This document shows, in pieces, positions 53,513-62,281 of a DNA stretch of 64,000 nt. Source of the DNA: Leucobacter exalbidus (lineage in GTDB: Bacteria; Actinomycetota; Actinomycetes; Actinomycetales; Microbacteriaceae); assembly GCF_017834145.1 (NCBI RefSeq), contig NZ_JAFIDA010000001.1:2108001-2172000 (forward strand). Reading direction: 5' to 3'. The notes beneath the pieces are model-generated. The model was not told the DNA's origin. It ran no database searches and saw only the letters and a program-made list of their open reading frames with translations. Each line of letters begins with the position of its first letter. Position 1 is the first letter of the stretch. Made by a program: the position numbers and the translations under genes.

Positions 53513-55171
53513 ATGCAAATCACATTCGAGGCAAACACCCTCACCGCAAACGAGGACGACCGCATCATTAGCGGCGTGCTCGTCCCGTACGGTGAACAAG
53601 GCAAGAGCAACCTCGGTGCATTCAGTGTGCCGCGCGGCGCGTTCGAGATCCCCACCGACCCCTCGCAGATGGGCGTCAACGTCGAGCACGCCCGCGAGGC
53701 CGCATTCGGTCACGGCGTCACGATCACCGACAGCCCCCGCGGCGTCATGTTCGCCGCCCGCGCCGCCGAGACGCCCGAGGGTGACCAAGCCCTTGCCGAC
53801 GCCCGCAGCGGCAAGCGAACTCACTGGTCAGTCGAAGCCGCGAACGTCGTAGTTAAAGCAGGACAGGCCGTAGCAGGCCGGATCTTCGGCGCTGCACTCG
53901 TCGCGAAACCCGCGTTCCCGAGCGCCACCCTCATGGCCGCGTTCGAGGACGACGACCTCACCGAGATCACCACCGAGGACACCGACGCCGAACCAGTCGA
54001 GGGCGAGCCCCAGGAGACCACCGAGACCCACGTCGACGAATACGTCGACGAGGACGGGAACACCGTGACCGAGACCCGCACGACCACGACCGTGGTCGAC
54101 GGGAACACGACCACGATCACGACCGAAACCGAAATTACCGAGACCCCCACCGAGACCCCCGACCCCGCCCAGGAGGACAACATCGTGAGTACCCTCACCG
54201 CATCAGCACGCCGCGGATCCACCCGCCCCAACCGCAAGCCCGCGACCGAGCCCGATAGCCTCGGCCTGACCGCGCTCTGCTCGCTCATCTCCGACGCAGC
54301 CACGTCGCAGAACCACGGCACCCTCATGGCCGCGCTCACCGATATTCCGTTCACCGGCACGACGGGCAAGGCGCTCGGCGAAAAGACGAGCGTGCCCGAG
54401 TTTCTCGGCCAGCTATGGAATGGCTCGCCGAACCCGCGCCGCGTTATCCCGTTGCTCTCAAACGGCACACTGAACAGTATCAAGGCCAAGGGCTGGCGCT
54501 TCACCACCGAGCCCGACGTGACGGAATGGGCCGGTAACAAGACGGCAGTGCCCTCGGGCACCGTCGAGGTCGAAGAAGTTACCTACGACTTCCAGCGATT
54601 CGCGGGCGCGTGGGACATTGCACGCGAGTACATCGACTTCGGTGAGACCGAGGTTATCGAGCAGTTCCTGCTCAAGGCCACCGAGAACTACAAGAAGAAC
54701 ACCGACACGTGGGCGCTCACCAAGCTCAAGGAGTTCGCCACGGTCGCCGAGGTGGGCACGCTGCCCGCCGAAGTGCCCGAGGTCGTCGGCAAGCTCGTGC
54801 GCGGTGCGCTTCGCGTCATCACCGCCGACGCGCTGCCGACCTACGCGCTCATCGCACCCGACCTATACGAACAGCTCCTCTTCACGAAGAAAGACGACGT
54901 ACTCGCCTACCTCGAAATGAGTCTCGGGCTCTCAGAGGGCACGGTCGACAACTTCGCACTCGTGCCCGAGAAGCGCCTCGCCGCGGGCGAGGTACTCGTC
55001 GGAGCGAAGCAGGCCGCATGGTTCGACGAGCTCGGCGGCTCGCCGATCCGCGTCAACGCCCTCGACATCGCCAAGGGCGGCATCGACGAGGCCCTGTTCG
55101 GTTACGGCCGCTTCCGCGGCGAGTACGCCGACGCCGTGCAGCTCGTCACGAGCGCAGCGGTCGGAGGCTAA
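53513..55171 (+). CDS. fused prohead protease-major capsid protein
   Basis: A 552-residue protein. Residues 1-150 resemble HK97-family prohead protease (LVPYGEQGKSNLGAFSVPRG; NVEHAREAAFGHG with a likely catalytic His; THWSVEA). A Thr/Glu-rich linker follows, including TTTVVDGNTTTITTETEI. From about residue 225 it is an HK97-fold capsid (VPEFLGQLWNGSPNPRRVIP; FQRFAGAWDIAREYIDFGE; ending DAVQLVTSAAVGG). These are usually separate genes. The frame has no break. The linker would be the expected self-cleavage region. Confidence 0.88.
   Translation: MQITFEANTLTANEDDRIISGVLVPYGEQGKSNLGAFSVPRGAFEIPTDPSQMGVNVEHAREAAFGHGVTITDSPRGVMFAARAAETPEGDQALADARSGKRTHWSVEAANVVVKAGQAVAGRIFGAALVAKPAFPSATLMAAFEDDDLTEITTEDTDAEPVEGEPQETTETHVDEYVDEDGNTVTETRTTTTVVDGNTTTITTETEITETPTETPDPAQEDNIVSTLTASARRGSTRPNRKPATEPDSLGLTALCSLISDAATSQNHGTLMAALTDIPFTGTTGKALGEKTSVPEFLGQLWNGSPNPRRVIPLLSNGTLNSIKAKGWRFTTEPDVTEWAGNKTAVPSGTVEVEEVTYDFQRFAGAWDIAREYIDFGETEVIEQFLLKATENYKKNTDTWALTKLKEFATVAEVGTLPAEVPEVVGKLVRGALRVITADALPTYALIAPDLYEQLLFTKKDDVLAYLEMSLGLSEGTVDNFALVPEKRLAAGEVLVGAKQAAWFDELGGSPIRVNALDIAKGGIDEALFGYGRFRGEYADAVQLVTSAAVGG
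54171..54187 (+). promoter_or_regulatory. internal in-frame ribosome site for free capsid protein
   Basis: AGGAGG (54171-54176) stands eight bases before an in-frame GTG at 54185, exactly between the protease-linker and capsid parts. Translation from it would give a 328-residue capsid protein (54185-55171) without the protease. A perfect Shine-Dalgarno at this domain border is unlikely by chance. Confidence 0.65.
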
Positions 55172-55175
55172 CAGC

Positions 55176-55568
55176 ATGCCCGCGCCGCAGCCCGACTACG
55201 GGACACCCCGCGACTGGCACGACGTCGCGAGCCTACGCACGCCACCCGTCGATACGGTCGGCGACCAGCCCGCAGTATGGGAAGCCGCCGACCATATCCC
55301 CGACGCGCTCCTCGGCGATCTCCTCGACGTCGCCCGAGACAGCGTGATCGCGTTCGCCCCAGTGCTTCCCGAGGACTACCCCCTCGGGAAGTGCCCGGCG
55401 TCGTACCGTCTGGCACACCTCATGCAAACCCGCAACCTATGGAACGCGGTCGAGGTCGACAGCAGCGGCGGCTTCGGCGATGGGGAATACACCATCCGCC
55501 CGATGCCCCTCGACTGGATCATCAAGCAGATTCTTCGCCCCAAGACCGGCGTACCGGTGGCGCTATGA
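55176..55568 (+). CDS. head-tail connector protein (gp6-like)
   Basis: A 130-residue connector of the kind that follows the capsid gene; the conserved region is YPLGKCPASYRLAHLMQTRN. GGAGG precedes the ATG. It would bind the portal ring. Overlaps the next gene by 4 bp. Confidence 0.75.
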   Translation: MPAPQPDYGTPRDWHDVASLRTPPVDTVGDQPAVWEAADHIPDALLGDLLDVARDSVIAFAPVLPEDYPLGKCPASYRLAHLMQTRNLWNAVEVDSSGGFGDGEYTIRPMPLDWIIKQILRPKTGVPVAL

Positions 55569-55942
55569 ACACTTCCCAGGTACGCGCGCAGCTCGGCGCA
55601 GCTCTCACCGAGGTGCTCCCCTCGGGGAAGTACCACATCGTGTCAAACGTGGGAACCGTCGACCGACTCGCGAAGCGACTCGTGCAGATCGAACTCTCGT
55701 CGTTCTCCCCATCGAACAACGCCAAAGGTGTGCGCACCGTCGAACTCACCATTCACGTTGCTACCCACCTCGACGGCACCACCGCCGCCGCCGAGGACGA
55801 CGCCGAGGCAGCAGCATTCGAGGTATTCGCAGCCCTCGAAACGTTCGGGTGGGCGAACCCCACCCGCGCCGAGAAAACCGTTTACAAAGACAAATACCTC
55901 GGCTTCGACATCACTACCGAAATCCTCACGAAAAGGAACTAG
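55565..55942 (+). CDS. tail terminator/completion-like protein
   Basis: A 125-residue protein with an alpha/beta pattern (RLVQIELSSFSPSNNAKGVR; HVATHLDGTT; GFDITTEILTKRN). Position between connector and tail tube, length and coupling (ATGA) suit a tail terminator. Assignment is by synteny rather than motif. Confidence 0.6.
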   Translation: MNTSQVRAQLGAALTEVLPSGKYHIVSNVGTVDRLAKRLVQIELSSFSPSNNAKGVRTVELTIHVATHLDGTTAAAEDDAEAAAFEVFAALETFGWANPTRAEKTVYKDKYLGFDITTEILTKRN

Positions 55943-55945
55943 ACC

Positions 55946-56359
55946 ATGCCAGTAATTGATATTGCCCCGCTCTACATGGACGGTGCAGACCTGAGCATCG
56001 AGGGCGACGATTACGCCGCCCATATCTCGGGCGCATCATTCGTCCCCACCTCGTCGACGGTGACGTGGACAGGCGCGAAGCCTAACGCCACGTTCACACG
56101 TCAGAGCCGCGCGACATGGGTGCTCACGCTCAACTACGCGCAGGATTGGGAATCGGCGAAGTCGCTCTCGCAGTACCTCCACGACCACGAGGGCAAAGTC
56201 GTCGACATCATCCTCGCGCCAGTGACCGGCGGCAAAGCGTTCACCGCGTCGGTCACCATCGCTCCGGGAACCATCGGAGCAGAGATCAACACGTTCGGCA
56301 CTTCGACCGTGTCGCTCGGGCTGAACGGTCGCCCCGAGTACACCGTCATCGCACCGTAA
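55946..56359 (+). CDS. major tail tube protein
   Basis: A 137-residue, beta-rich protein (ISGASFVPTSSTVTWTGAKP; RATWVLTLNYAQDWESAKSL; ending in a glycine-rich strand). This matches the pattern of siphovirus tail tube subunits and their place in the gene order. Confidence 0.72.
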   Translation: MPVIDIAPLYMDGADLSIEGDDYAAHISGASFVPTSSTVTWTGAKPNATFTRQSRATWVLTLNYAQDWESAKSLSQYLHDHEGKVVDIILAPVTGGKAFTASVTIAPGTIGAEINTFGTSTVSLGLNGRPEYTVIAP

Positions 56360-56377
56360 CCGAGAGGACTAGCGGCC

Positions 56378-56887
56378 ATGCTCAGGATCGACGTGAACAG
56401 CTCACGCGAGCTACAGGCGTTGATCCTGAGCATTCGCAGGTCTGAGAAAGAAGTACAGGCCCAGATCCGCAAACACACCAAACCGATGGTGCAGTCGGCA
56501 TGGCAGCAGGGACTCGCGCAGCACGCGAGCACCCGGTTCGAGCACAAGGTACTCGTCGAGACGGCGCGCGTCGCCGTCTCGAATCAAAACGTGAAACTGA
56601 AATCGGGCGGGCTCGCGAAGAAGCTTTCGGGCGGTGGGCGTGCGCGCGAACTCTACGTCGCCGCTGAATTCGGAGCGGATCAAAACCGAGAAACCCAGTA
56701 CGGGCAGATCAGCAAGAACGGCAAACGATACAGCGTCACCCGCCATTCGGCCCGGCAGCTCCGCCCGCGCAACAAAAAGGGCTATGTGGTCTATCCAACC
56801 GCTGCCGAGATAATCCCCCGCCTCGCCGCACTCTGGACGCAGACCGCAGTGCGCACCCTCTACGAAGCATTCGAGAAGAAAGGCTAA
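56378..56887 (+). CDS. tail assembly/completion-like protein
   Basis: A 169-residue, very basic protein (LRIDVNSSRELQALILSIRR; a central FGADQNRETQYGQIS). It lies between the tail tube and tape measure genes, where tail assembly chaperones normally are, but no frameshift pair is evident. HK97 gp10-like function is possible. Weak assignment. Confidence 0.5.
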   Translation: MLRIDVNSSRELQALILSIRRSEKEVQAQIRKHTKPMVQSAWQQGLAQHASTRFEHKVLVETARVAVSNQNVKLKSGGLAKKLSGGGRARELYVAAEFGADQNRETQYGQISKNGKRYSVTRHSARQLRPRNKKGYVVYPTAAEIIPRLAALWTQTAVRTLYEAFEKKG

Positions 56888-56891
56888 CCCA

Positions 56892-58838
56892 GTGGCAGGC
56901 TTTGAAATTGATATTGCCGCAAACGCGCGCGACTTCCAACGCGGAACCAAGGATGTCGAAGCGGCTCTCGAAGATGTCGCCGACGCCCTCGACGACGTCG
57001 CGCGCGACGCCCAGCTCGCGGGCGAGGAAATGGGCGACGGACTCGGCGACGGTGCGCAAGACGGTGCAAAGCAAACCGCAAAGTCGACCGGCGATATGTC
57101 ACGCTCACTCAAAGAGGTGGGCGACGACGCCGAGCGCGCAGGCCGTGAGCTCGGCGACGAGATCGGCGACGGCGCGAAAGACGCCGAGCGCGCCACAGAG
57201 CGCGCCACCGACGATATATCGAAGTCGCTCAAAGACGTCGAGAAAGACGCCGAGCGCGCAGGCCGTGAACTCGGCGACGAGATCGGCGACGGCGCGAAAG
57301 ACGCAGGCACCAGCGTCGAGCGCGTCGAAAAAAGCTTCAAGGAACTCGCCGACGCATCCAAACGCTCCACCACGAAAGTGGGCAACGACCTCAAGACAGA
57401 CGTCAAACGAGGCACAGACGGTGCCAGCGAAGCCGTCGGCGAGTTCAAAGACGAAGCAATATCGAACCTCTCCGAGACCGTATCGAGCTTCCGCGGCGAA
57501 GCCGAGGACATCGCACAAATCGCGCAGGACACCCTCGGCGGCGTGGTCGCGAACCTCGGCCCGGTAGGCATGGCGGCAGGCGTCGCGGGCGCAGTCGGCA
57601 TCGGCCTTATCATCGCCGAAATCGAGAAAGCCAAAGAGGCCGAACAAGAATTTCGCGAGAACGTCGCCGAGCTGGCCGACACCCTCATCGAGACGGGCGG
57701 TGACGGTGCCGACGCAATCGCCGCTATAGCCGACCGTATGCGCGGCCTCGCCACCGAGACCGATAAAAACGCGATGGACTTCGACAAGCTCCGAGGCATG
57801 GCCGAGGACATGAAAGTTCCGTTCGCTGACCTCGCGCAGGCCTATGCATCCGGCGACGGCGACCTCCAAAAATATATTAAAAATCTTGACAAACGTATCG
57901 ACGCCGAGATTCTGGCCGCCCAGGAATCGACGAAGTACGTCGAGGGTGCCACCCTGGGCACCACCGCTCTCGGCCTCGAACTCGAAAAGCAGCGCGACCA
58001 GCTCAAGGGCGTCGCTGACCAATACAAGGAAGCGGGCGAAGACGCCGCCGCATGGGAAGAATCAGGCGGTGCAGCTATCGCGGCCCGCGCCGAAGCGATG
58101 GACACCCTCCAAGGGGAACTCGACGAGGCTATCGGCACATGGGGCGACTACATCGACGCCGAGACAGGCGCGGTCGACCCCGCTGGATACCTAGAGGGTA
58201 TGCAAGCGCGCATGGACGCGACCGCGAATTTCAACACCAACGTGCAAGACATGGCCACGGAGTTCGGCCTGACCCAGGAAGAGGTGCAGACGATCCTCGA
58301 CCAGGGCGTCGAGTTCGCGCCCATGCTGCAATCCATCCTGGATAGCGGCATGGGCGAGACCTACGCCGAGCAGGTGCGCTCCATGCTCGGCGGCGGGCAA
58401 GCGATCCTCGACGGCACCCCACTAAACTCTACGATCACCGCCGAGTCAAACACCGAGGACGCAGAAGCCGGCCTCGAAAAGACCCGCGCGACCGAGCGCA
58501 CCGCGACCGTCAAAGGCACCGCCGACACCCGCGACGCCGACCGGTCACTCGAAGCAACCCGCGCCAAGCGGCGCACGGCCACGATCACTGGACGTGCTGA
58601 CACCAGCGCCGCAGAACGGTCGCTCGAAGCGACCCGCTCGAAAACGCGCACCGCGATCATCGCCGCGAAAGCCGACACGACGGCCGCCCGCGCGAGCCTA
58701 GACGGCCTCACTAAAGCGCTCACGATCAGCGTGGGCGTGAACCTCTACCAGGCAGAGCGCGACCTCAACGCGTTCGTGACCCGTGCCCGCACCGCGATCG
58801 TCGACGTGCAAACCCGCAACGGAAAGGCCGTGCCCTAG
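56892..58838 (+). CDS. tape measure protein
   Basis: A 648-residue, helical, Ala/Glu/Asp-rich protein of tape-measure type, with a transmembrane-like stretch near residue 230 (GMAAGVAGAVGIGLIIAEI). Residues 80-135 contain repeats of ERAGRELGDEIGDGAKDA, and the C-terminus has EATRxKxRTAxI-type repeats. At about 0.15 nm per residue the tail would be near 100 nm (family rule of thumb). GTG start. Longest gene in the prophage. Confidence 0.85.
   Translation: MAGFEIDIAANARDFQRGTKDVEAALEDVADALDDVARDAQLAGEEMGDGLGDGAQDGAKQTAKSTGDMSRSLKEVGDDAERAGRELGDEIGDGAKDAERATERATDDISKSLKDVEKDAERAGRELGDEIGDGAKDAGTSVERVEKSFKELADASKRSTTKVGNDLKTDVKRGTDGASEAVGEFKDEAISNLSETVSSFRGEAEDIAQIAQDTLGGVVANLGPVGMAAGVAGAVGIGLIIAEIEKAKEAEQEFRENVAELADTLIETGGDGADAIAAIADRMRGLATETDKNAMDFDKLRGMAEDMKVPFADLAQAYASGDGDLQKYIKNLDKRIDAEILAAQESTKYVEGATLGTTALGLELEKQRDQLKGVADQYKEAGEDAAAWEESGGAAIAARAEAMDTLQGELDEAIGTWGDYIDAETGAVDPAGYLEGMQARMDATANFNTNVQDMATEFGLTQEEVQTILDQGVEFAPMLQSILDSGMGETYAEQVRSMLGGGQAILDGTPLNSTITAESNTEDAEAGLEKTRATERTATVKGTADTRDADRSLEATRAKRRTATITGRADTSAAERSLEATRSKTRTAIIAAKADTTAARASLDGLTKALTISVGVNLYQAERDLNAFVTRARTAIVDVQTRNGKAVP
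57126..57304 (+). repeat. direct repeat inside tape measure gene
   Basis: 57126-57184 and 57246-57304 are near-identical 59-bp copies at a 120-bp period, with one difference seen (G/A at 57149/57269). Recombination between them would shorten the tail ruler by 40 residues in frame. Confidence 0.85.
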
Positions 58839-59212
58839 TGAGTGTCATCGTCTCGTCGACCGCGTTCGACACACCCCCGGTCGCCCCCATCCTCGTCGAG
58901 GGCTGGGAAACCTCACGCGCTGCACGAAACGTCGTGCACGAGCGCCTGTTCAACGCTGACCCCATCGTGTCTATCCGGCCCGCGACCACCCGCAAGGGCA
59001 CGCTCCGCTATCTGTTTGCGACCGCGAGCGCCGCGCAAGCCTGTTTCGAGATGCACGCCGCTCAGGCCGTTTTTACCGTCACCACGACAATCTCCGATGA
59101 ACTCCCCGTCACCCTGCGCTACGTCGCCACCGACGAGGTAAAACAACTCCTCGACCCTGAGACCTCGCTCGTCACCATCATCGAAATCCCATACCGAGAG
59201 GCACCCCAGTGA
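58838..59212 (+). CDS. minor tail protein (distal-tail-like)
   Basis: A 124-residue protein (AFDTPPVAPILVEGWETSRA; HERLFNADPIVSIRPA; TLRYLFATASAAQACFEMHA). It starts one base inside the tape measure stop and overlaps the next gene by 4 bp, in the usual place of distal tail proteins. No diagnostic motif. Confidence 0.55.
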   Translation: MSVIVSSTAFDTPPVAPILVEGWETSRAARNVVHERLFNADPIVSIRPATTRKGTLRYLFATASAAQACFEMHAAQAVFTVTTTISDELPVTLRYVATDEVKQLLDPETSLVTIIEIPYREAPQ

Positions 59213-60333
59213 GTACACTCATCGACTCGCACGAGATCATCGCGCGCATAGCAGGCCGCGAGGTCGAGGTAATCGACGCATCGCTCACCCTCGACCGTGG
59301 CTGGGCACCCTACGTGCAGGGCACGCTCACAATCCGCGACCCTCAGATTCGCGGCCTGCTCGACCCGCGCCAGCGCCCCCGCGTACACCTACAGCTCACC
59401 CGCCGCTACTCCGCATCACGCACCCTCGGCTATCTGTCAACCCAGTTTGCCGGGCAGACCATCGCCGCGATGTCGGCAGCATGGACAGGGAAAACGTTAG
59501 GGCAGGTATCAGCGCTATACCGCGAGGTATGGAACCCCGGCGGCCGCTGGGGGTCAGACGAGCCCCTCGCCGTGTCCTCGTTCCTGACAGGCTCGCGCCG
59601 ACGACTCTCCGAGCCTGACCTATGGGAGATCAGTTTTCAGGGCGGCGAGTACCCGCTACAGACCCGCGCCTCAGAGACGATGCGGTGGACATCGCAGAAC
59701 GCAACCGTGCGCGGCCTCGTGAACGATGTTCTCGCGAGGTTCGGATACACGCCTCTACAGCCCGGCACCGCGAACGCGACCGTGGAGGTCGACGAGGACG
59801 GCGAGGGGCCAGTCTGGGAGGCTGGCGTCACGGTGTGGGACTACCTCAACCCCATCGTGCAGGCCGCCGAGCTGCGGCTGTATTGCGACGAGAACCACCT
59901 CTGGCAGCTCGTCGGCGACGACGCAAACGCGGCCGGGTCGCACGACCTCGGCCCCGAAGCGATCGAGTGCGAGGACTCATGGAGTGCCGACGGCAGATTC
60001 TTTGACGGCGCGATCCTGATCTATGAGTGGGAGACCCGCAACGGCACCGCGAAAAAGGCCCTCGACACCTACAAGGTCGGCAAAGTCGCGACGTATGTCG
60101 AGCACATCGCGGGCAAGCTCACACGGCCCGGCCGCGCGAAGCGCATCGTCACCCGAGCGGTGCGCCGTGCGCTCGCGCAGACATGGGAATCAGTCGCCGA
60201 CTATCAACTCAGACCAGGCCAGAAAGTCACCCTCCCGGCGGGTGAGACAGGCCGCATCGACTCGATCACCTGGACATATCCCGACGCCCGCATGACCGTA
60301 CAGGTCATCGACGTCACTACCCCCGCACCCTAG
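59209..60333 (+). CDS. tail hub/baseplate-like protein
   Basis: A 374-residue protein. An N-terminal beta domain (VEVIDASLTLDRGWAPYVQG) and a middle region resembling tail-hub proteins (RWTSQNATVRGLVNDVLARF; WDYLNPIVQAAELRLYCDE) suggest a gp27-like hub at the tail tip. No enzymatic domain is seen. GTG start, coupled upstream. Confidence 0.65.
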   Translation: MSTLIDSHEIIARIAGREVEVIDASLTLDRGWAPYVQGTLTIRDPQIRGLLDPRQRPRVHLQLTRRYSASRTLGYLSTQFAGQTIAAMSAAWTGKTLGQVSALYREVWNPGGRWGSDEPLAVSSFLTGSRRRLSEPDLWEISFQGGEYPLQTRASETMRWTSQNATVRGLVNDVLARFGYTPLQPGTANATVEVDEDGEGPVWEAGVTVWDYLNPIVQAAELRLYCDENHLWQLVGDDANAAGSHDLGPEAIECEDSWSADGRFFDGAILIYEWETRNGTAKKALDTYKVGKVATYVEHIAGKLTRPGRAKRIVTRAVRRALAQTWESVADYQLRPGQKVTLPAGETGRIDSITWTYPDARMTVQVIDVTTPAP

Positions 60334-60345
60334 AAAGGCATCATC

Positions 60346-60843
60346 ATGGCACTCTTCACCCGCTACAAGTCGACCGACCTCGCCGACCCAGTACACACGC
60401 TCCTCAACCGGGCACCCCTCGAACTCGAAGCCGAACTCGAAGCCGCCAACGCCGCCATTTTCGGCCTCAACGTGAACGCCGACATGCTCAACGTGACGCG
60501 CACCGCAACCATCGACAGGATCGAATCCCGTGTGAGTTTCTCAGGCAATTCGTGGGTCGAACGTCGCGGGAACACGGTCGCGTTCACGCTCGGTGTTACG
60601 CTCAACGTCGCCGGTCTGATCGACTCCGGCGCCTATTTCCTGATCGGTCAGATCATGCCGACGCAGTTCCGGCCGACGCAGACCCGCTACCTGACATCGC
60701 GGGCAGCATCGGCGGGCTTCGCGCCCGCCGAGATTCGACCGAACGGCGAGGTCTATCTGCGAAAGTTCTCGAACTCGCCGCAGCCGTCGGCCGTCACGCT
60801 CGAATTCTCCGACACCTACCTCGGGGCGGGCAACATCGTATGA
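60346..60843 (+). CDS. putative tail tip/receptor-binding protein
   Basis: A 165-residue protein (ADPVHTLLNRAPLELEAELE; MPTQFRPTQTRYLTSRAASA). It is placed after the hub and before the endolysin, where small phages keep their receptor-binding protein. If so, it is the only host-recognition protein. Assignment by position. Confidence 0.5.
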   Translation: MALFTRYKSTDLADPVHTLLNRAPLELEAELEAANAAIFGLNVNADMLNVTRTATIDRIESRVSFSGNSWVERRGNTVAFTLGVTLNVAGLIDSGAYFLIGQIMPTQFRPTQTRYLTSRAASAGFAPAEIRPNGEVYLRKFSNSPQPSAVTLEFSDTYLGAGNIV

Positions 60844-61487
60844 CCGCCCTCGACCAGTGGGCGGGCGGTGTCGCGGGGCGTTTGGTCGACCGCGATGCTG
60901 CCCCCGCGCAGTACATCTACCAGTGTCACGACGTGTGGCTCGACTACCTCTACGAGGTCATCGGCGGGCAGCCTGGCGACGGGCACGCGCCCGGCGACGA
61001 GGGCTTCACCGTCGAGGTGTGGGCACGGTTCCCGCACCACCGGCCGCGCCTCGCGACCCTGTTCACGAAGCATTACGGGTCGCGTGGTATCCGCCCCGGC
61101 GATGTCGTGTTCTGGCCCGTCGGATCAGCCAACCACCCGGCATCGCACGTCGTGGTCGCACTCACCGGCATCGCACCGAACGGCACGTTTGAGTGCATCA
61201 CGCAGAACCCCGGCCCCGCCGTGCGCGCCACCCTATCCATCTACCAGGTCGCAGGCTATCTGCGACCCATCACCGACCCCATGGAGGAACCCGTGACCCA
61301 GGAAGAAATCCAGAAGATCGCCGAGGCATCGGCACGCGCGACCGTCGACCGGCTGCTCGAAACCAAGATCACGATCAGCCCGGCCGCCAAGGGCCAGAAG
61401 ATGACCATCGCGGGCATTCTCGGGACGATGCCCCGCCACATCGGCACGATCCGGTCACGCCTCGCGACGCTCCTCGACCGCAAGTAA
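60840..61487 (+). CDS. CHAP-domain endolysin
   Basis: A 215-residue protein. The CHAP catalytic Cys is in IYQCHDVWLDYL and the His in PASHVVVALTGI, with GDVVFWPVG between. The C-terminal 70 residues after NPGPAVRA may bind wall or membrane (PVTQEEIQKIAEASARATVD). CHAP enzymes cut peptidoglycan peptides or amide bonds. ATGA overlap with the upstream gene; holin-like genes follow, forming the lysis cassette. Confidence 0.85.
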   Translation: MTALDQWAGGVAGRLVDRDAAPAQYIYQCHDVWLDYLYEVIGGQPGDGHAPGDEGFTVEVWARFPHHRPRLATLFTKHYGSRGIRPGDVVFWPVGSANHPASHVVVALTGIAPNGTFECITQNPGPAVRATLSIYQVAGYLRPITDPMEEPVTQEEIQKIAEASARATVDRLLETKITISPAAKGQKMTIAGILGTMPRHIGTIRSRLATLLDRK

Positions 61488-61492
61488 CCCGC

Positions 61493-61711
61493 GTGTCTGA
61501 TCCCATCATCATCGTGATCATCACCACCGCAGCGGGCGGCGTCTCGGCCGCCTACCTGCGCATGTGGCGACGGATCATCGCGCTCGAAAAATCAGAGCGG
61601 CGTCTGTGGTGGTGGGCACGCATCATCGCAGACCACTACTACCGATACCGGCGCGAGGGCAGCCCCGACCTACCCCCGCCACCCAGCCCCGACGACAAGG
61701 AAACCACATGA
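61493..61711 (+). CDS. small membrane protein, holin-like
   Basis: A 72-residue protein with one N-terminal transmembrane segment (PIIIVIITTAAGGVSAAYL) and a basic, Trp-rich cytoplasmic part ending in a Pro-rich tail. Directly after the endolysin, GTG start, coupled to the next gene. Probably part of a two-protein holin system. Confidence 0.65.
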   Translation: MSDPIIIVIITTAAGGVSAAYLRMWRRIIALEKSERRLWWWARIIADHYYRYRREGSPDLPPPPSPDDKETT

Positions 61712-61899
61712 CTGCCAAAGAAATCATCCGCCTCGCGATCTACGGCCTAGCCGCCGTGACCGCTGCCGTGCTCGCGATCCTCGCGTACCTCCGAGGCGAC
61801 ACCGCGACCGTGACCGTCGCGCTGGGCTGGATCGCGACCAACGTGCTATCGGTGTTCAACGTCGGCAATACCTCGACCGGCGGCGATCACGCGGCGTAG
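61708..61899 (+). CDS. holin-like protein (two transmembrane segments)
   Basis: A 63-residue protein with two hydrophobic segments (LAIYGLAAVTAAVLAILAYL and VTVALGWIATNVLSVFNVG) joined by a charged turn RGDT, as in actinophage holins. ATGA overlap upstream. Last rightward gene, before a strong terminator. Confidence 0.72.
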   Translation: MTAKEIIRLAIYGLAAVTAAVLAILAYLRGDTATVTVALGWIATNVLSVFNVGNTSTGGDHAA

Positions 61900-61906
61900 G
61901 AACAGC

Positions 61907-61938
61907 AAAGACCGGCTACTCGAAAGTAGCCGGTCTTT
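61907..61938. terminator. bidirectional terminator between lysis and lysogeny modules
   Basis: AAAGACCGGCTACT pairs perfectly with AGTAGCCGGTCTTT around CGAA. Suited to stop both the late rightward transcript and the leftward lysogeny transcript. Confidence 0.85.
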
Positions 61939-61951
61939 GGTGGTCCTGTAA

Positions 61952-62272
61952 TCACCGGTCGTCTACTGTGGGCTCCCAATCGTAACGATTGTCTTTGTAC
62001 GCTTGACGGATAGCGTCATCGAGTTCCCAGAGCCCATCGCGGATCTCTTCGTGCAGCCTGTGGATCGCATCCGTGTCGGTGCTTGTCAACCAGCAAGGTT
62101 TTACCGGATCATGTTCCCACTCTGAGATCGTCCCCGTGGCCAAATGACGAGATTTAATCATGCGCCCATATGTGTTCGCTTCCCAAGCTTTTATGAACAC
62201 CTTGTCTCCATCCTGTTCGACGCGGTATACAACCCAGGGCCACCTACGGGCGAGTGATTTTCTTCGAGCCAT
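61952..62272 (-). CDS. orphan prophage protein next to integrase (106 aa)
   Basis: Not recognised. A cytoplasmic protein with a basic start (ARRKSLARRWPWVVYRVEQD) and an acidic helical end. It lies 9 bp downstream of the integrase on the same strand and its base composition is lower in GC than the phage genes around it, a sign of a separately acquired cargo gene. It could be an exclusion or anti-phage function expressed from the lysogen, but no motif supports this. Confidence 0.65.
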   Translation of the reverse strand: MARRKSLARRWPWVVYRVEQDGDKVFIKAWEANTYGRMIKSRHLATGTISEWEHDPVKPCWLTSTDTDAIHRLHEEIRDGLWELDDAIRQAYKDNRYDWEPTVDDR

Positions 62273-62281
62273 GAGTTGATC

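Noticed and set aside
57126-57304. CRISPR-like repeats
   Set aside because: Only two near-identical copies, in frame within a tape measure gene, without spacer structure. No CRISPR array is seen in the window.
56411-57811. Long minus-strand frame of 466 codons opposite the tape measure gene
   Set aside because: A shadow caused by biased GC-rich codon use; Ser/Arg/Pro-rich with no family pattern, while the plus strand is a clear phage gene.
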